From assembly GCF_016612865.1 (NCBI RefSeq), contig NZ_JAENZZ010000001.1, forward strand, positions 1,178,001 to 1,242,000: a DNA stretch of 64,000 nt, read 5' to 3'. The position numbers and the translations under genes were made by a program. Shown here in pieces: positions 63,379-64,000 of the stretch (within the stretch, counting starts at the first letter, position 1; each line of letters opens with the position of its first letter). The stretch comes from Blastococcus sp. TML/M2B (GTDB lineage Bacteria; Actinomycetota; Actinomycetes; Mycobacteriales; Geodermatophilaceae). A model generated the notes under the pieces. The model had not been told where the DNA came from. It did not search any database and was given only the letters and a program-made list of their open reading frames with translations.

Positions 63379-64000
63379 GCAGCGACGCGGAGGGCGTAGC
63401 GGCTGGGGACGCCGACTGGGAGCGGTCCTTCTCCTCTCGCTGGCGGTCTGGTCGTTGTCCACAGGTCCGGCGGCGGCCGCAGACGAGATGGTGACGGCCT
63501 TTCCGGCGGTTCCGGGGGTGGGCGGCTCGCTGCCGTGCCTGCCGATCAATCCGTTCTGCGCGGTCGGCGAAGCAGCCGGCGCGGTGGTCGAAGACGTCTG
63601 GGTCAATGCCATGTTGTCGCTGTGGGAGGCCGGGCTGTGGCTGCTGAGTTTGGCGTTCTTGGTGATCGACGCTTTGGCCACTCCGGACCTGTCCGCCGGT
63701 GGCCCGCTGGCCGCCGTCTATCCGGTGACGTTCGGCATCGGCGCGACCGTGGCCGCGCTGATGGCCATGGTCCAGCTGGGTATCGCGGCGGTGCGCCGGG
63801 ACGGGCAGACGCTGGGCCGGCTGGTGATCGGACTGCTGCAGTTCGGGCTGGTCTGGGCCAGCTACGTCGGGGTGGCGGCACTGCTGGTCACCGGGGTCTC
63901 CGGACTGACCACCGCCCTGCTGCGCAGCCTGCTCGACATCGACACCCTGGCCGCCTTCGACCCGTCGATCAGCGTGAGCCGCGATCTGGTCGACGGCACG
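63371..64000 (+). CDS. Multi-helix conjugation protein, TrbL/VirB6-like, partial
   Basis: At least 210 residues, cut by the right edge. A signal peptide (LGAVLLLSLAVWSLSTGPAAAADE) leads to several membrane helices (LWLLSLAFLVIDALATP, VTFGIGATVAALMAMVQLG, IGLLQFGLVWASYVGVAALLV). This fits TrbL/VirB6-type channel components. The start overlaps the preceding stop. The ATPase and relaxase expected in such an operon would lie beyond the window. Confidence 0.65.
   Translation, partial: MSEQRRGGRSGWGRRLGAVLLLSLAVWSLSTGPAAAADEMVTAFPAVPGVGGSLPCLPINPFCAVGEAAGAVVEDVWVNAMLSLWEAGLWLLSLAFLVIDALATPDLSAGGPLAAVYPVTFGIGATVAALMAMVQLGIAAVRRDGQTLGRLVIGLLQFGLVWASYVGVAALLVTGVSGLTTALLRSLLDIDTLAAFDPSISVSRDLVDGT

Noticed and set aside
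58500-64000. A second tRNA-Asn 3' end marking the right end of the element
   Set aside because: No copy of the tRNA T-arm/acceptor sequence was found by reading; conjugation genes run off the window, so the end is probably outside.

Overview
The window is high-GC actinobacterial chromosome. GTG and TTG starts, ATGA/GTGA gene overlaps, a furA-katG pair, a dnaG neighbourhood and a class E sortase with its small membrane partner all fit Actinobacteria. A Geodermatophilaceae-like host (Blastococcus, Modestobacter, Geodermatophilus) is my inference, not something a single marker proves.

Region 1 (1-5.8 kb) is core chromosome: catalase-peroxidase katG (cut by the window edge and carrying a one-base shift), its regulator furA, a DUF218/YdcF membrane protein, the primase gene dnaG with two hypothetical neighbours, a YtxH-like protein and tRNA-Asn(GTT).

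Region 2 (5.8 kb to the end) reads as one large integrative element using tRNA-Asn as its attachment site. It starts with a tyrosine integrase and an excisionase-like protein, followed by a three-gene ABC-3C-type anti-phage candidate (PD-(D/E)xK effector, middle component, DUF3732-type ABC ATPase) and a long coiled-coil protein. From 13.1 to 25.4 kb lies a complete-looking Tad/Flp pilus locus: prepilin peptidase, CpaB, CpaE, CpaF, TadB, TadC, four pilin-like proteins and a 1124-residue LysM/BTAD membrane protein.

Region 3 (25.6-60 kb) is an unusual cargo. It holds heme-copper oxidase subunit I (ctaD), two CtaG-like assembly factors, ResB and CcsB cytochrome c ligation proteins, a DsbA-VKOR-TlpA-CcdA thiol-redox operon, CopC, CopD, a cupredoxin lipoprotein, YcnI, a DyP peroxidase, lipoprotein processing enzymes (LspA, Lnt), four peptidoglycan hydrolases (one NlpC/P60, three M23), a sortase, and a Cd/Zn/Pb-type metal resistance block with two CmtR-like sensors. 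In its middle sits a BlaI-type repressor with an M56 protease that lacks a penicillin-sensor domain. I find twelve intergenic dyads of one architecture (TACKA-N7-TMGTA, some degenerate) placed at the promoters of this cargo, so I propose one BlaI regulon linking respiration, copper, thiol redox and wall remodelling. One M23 gene also has a c-di-AMP (ydaO-type) riboswitch in its leader.

Region 4 (60.3 kb to the edge) begins a second ATPase/membrane-protein operon that looks like the conjugation module, and it runs off the window. A short motif, GGTGACAG, recurs at its promoter, at the Tad promoter region and as three copies exactly 33 bp apart inside its CpaE-like gene.

Eleven genes contain single-base shifts (twelve in total) with intact coding on both sides. 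Sequencing or assembly error is the simplest explanation, so I annotate these as single genes.
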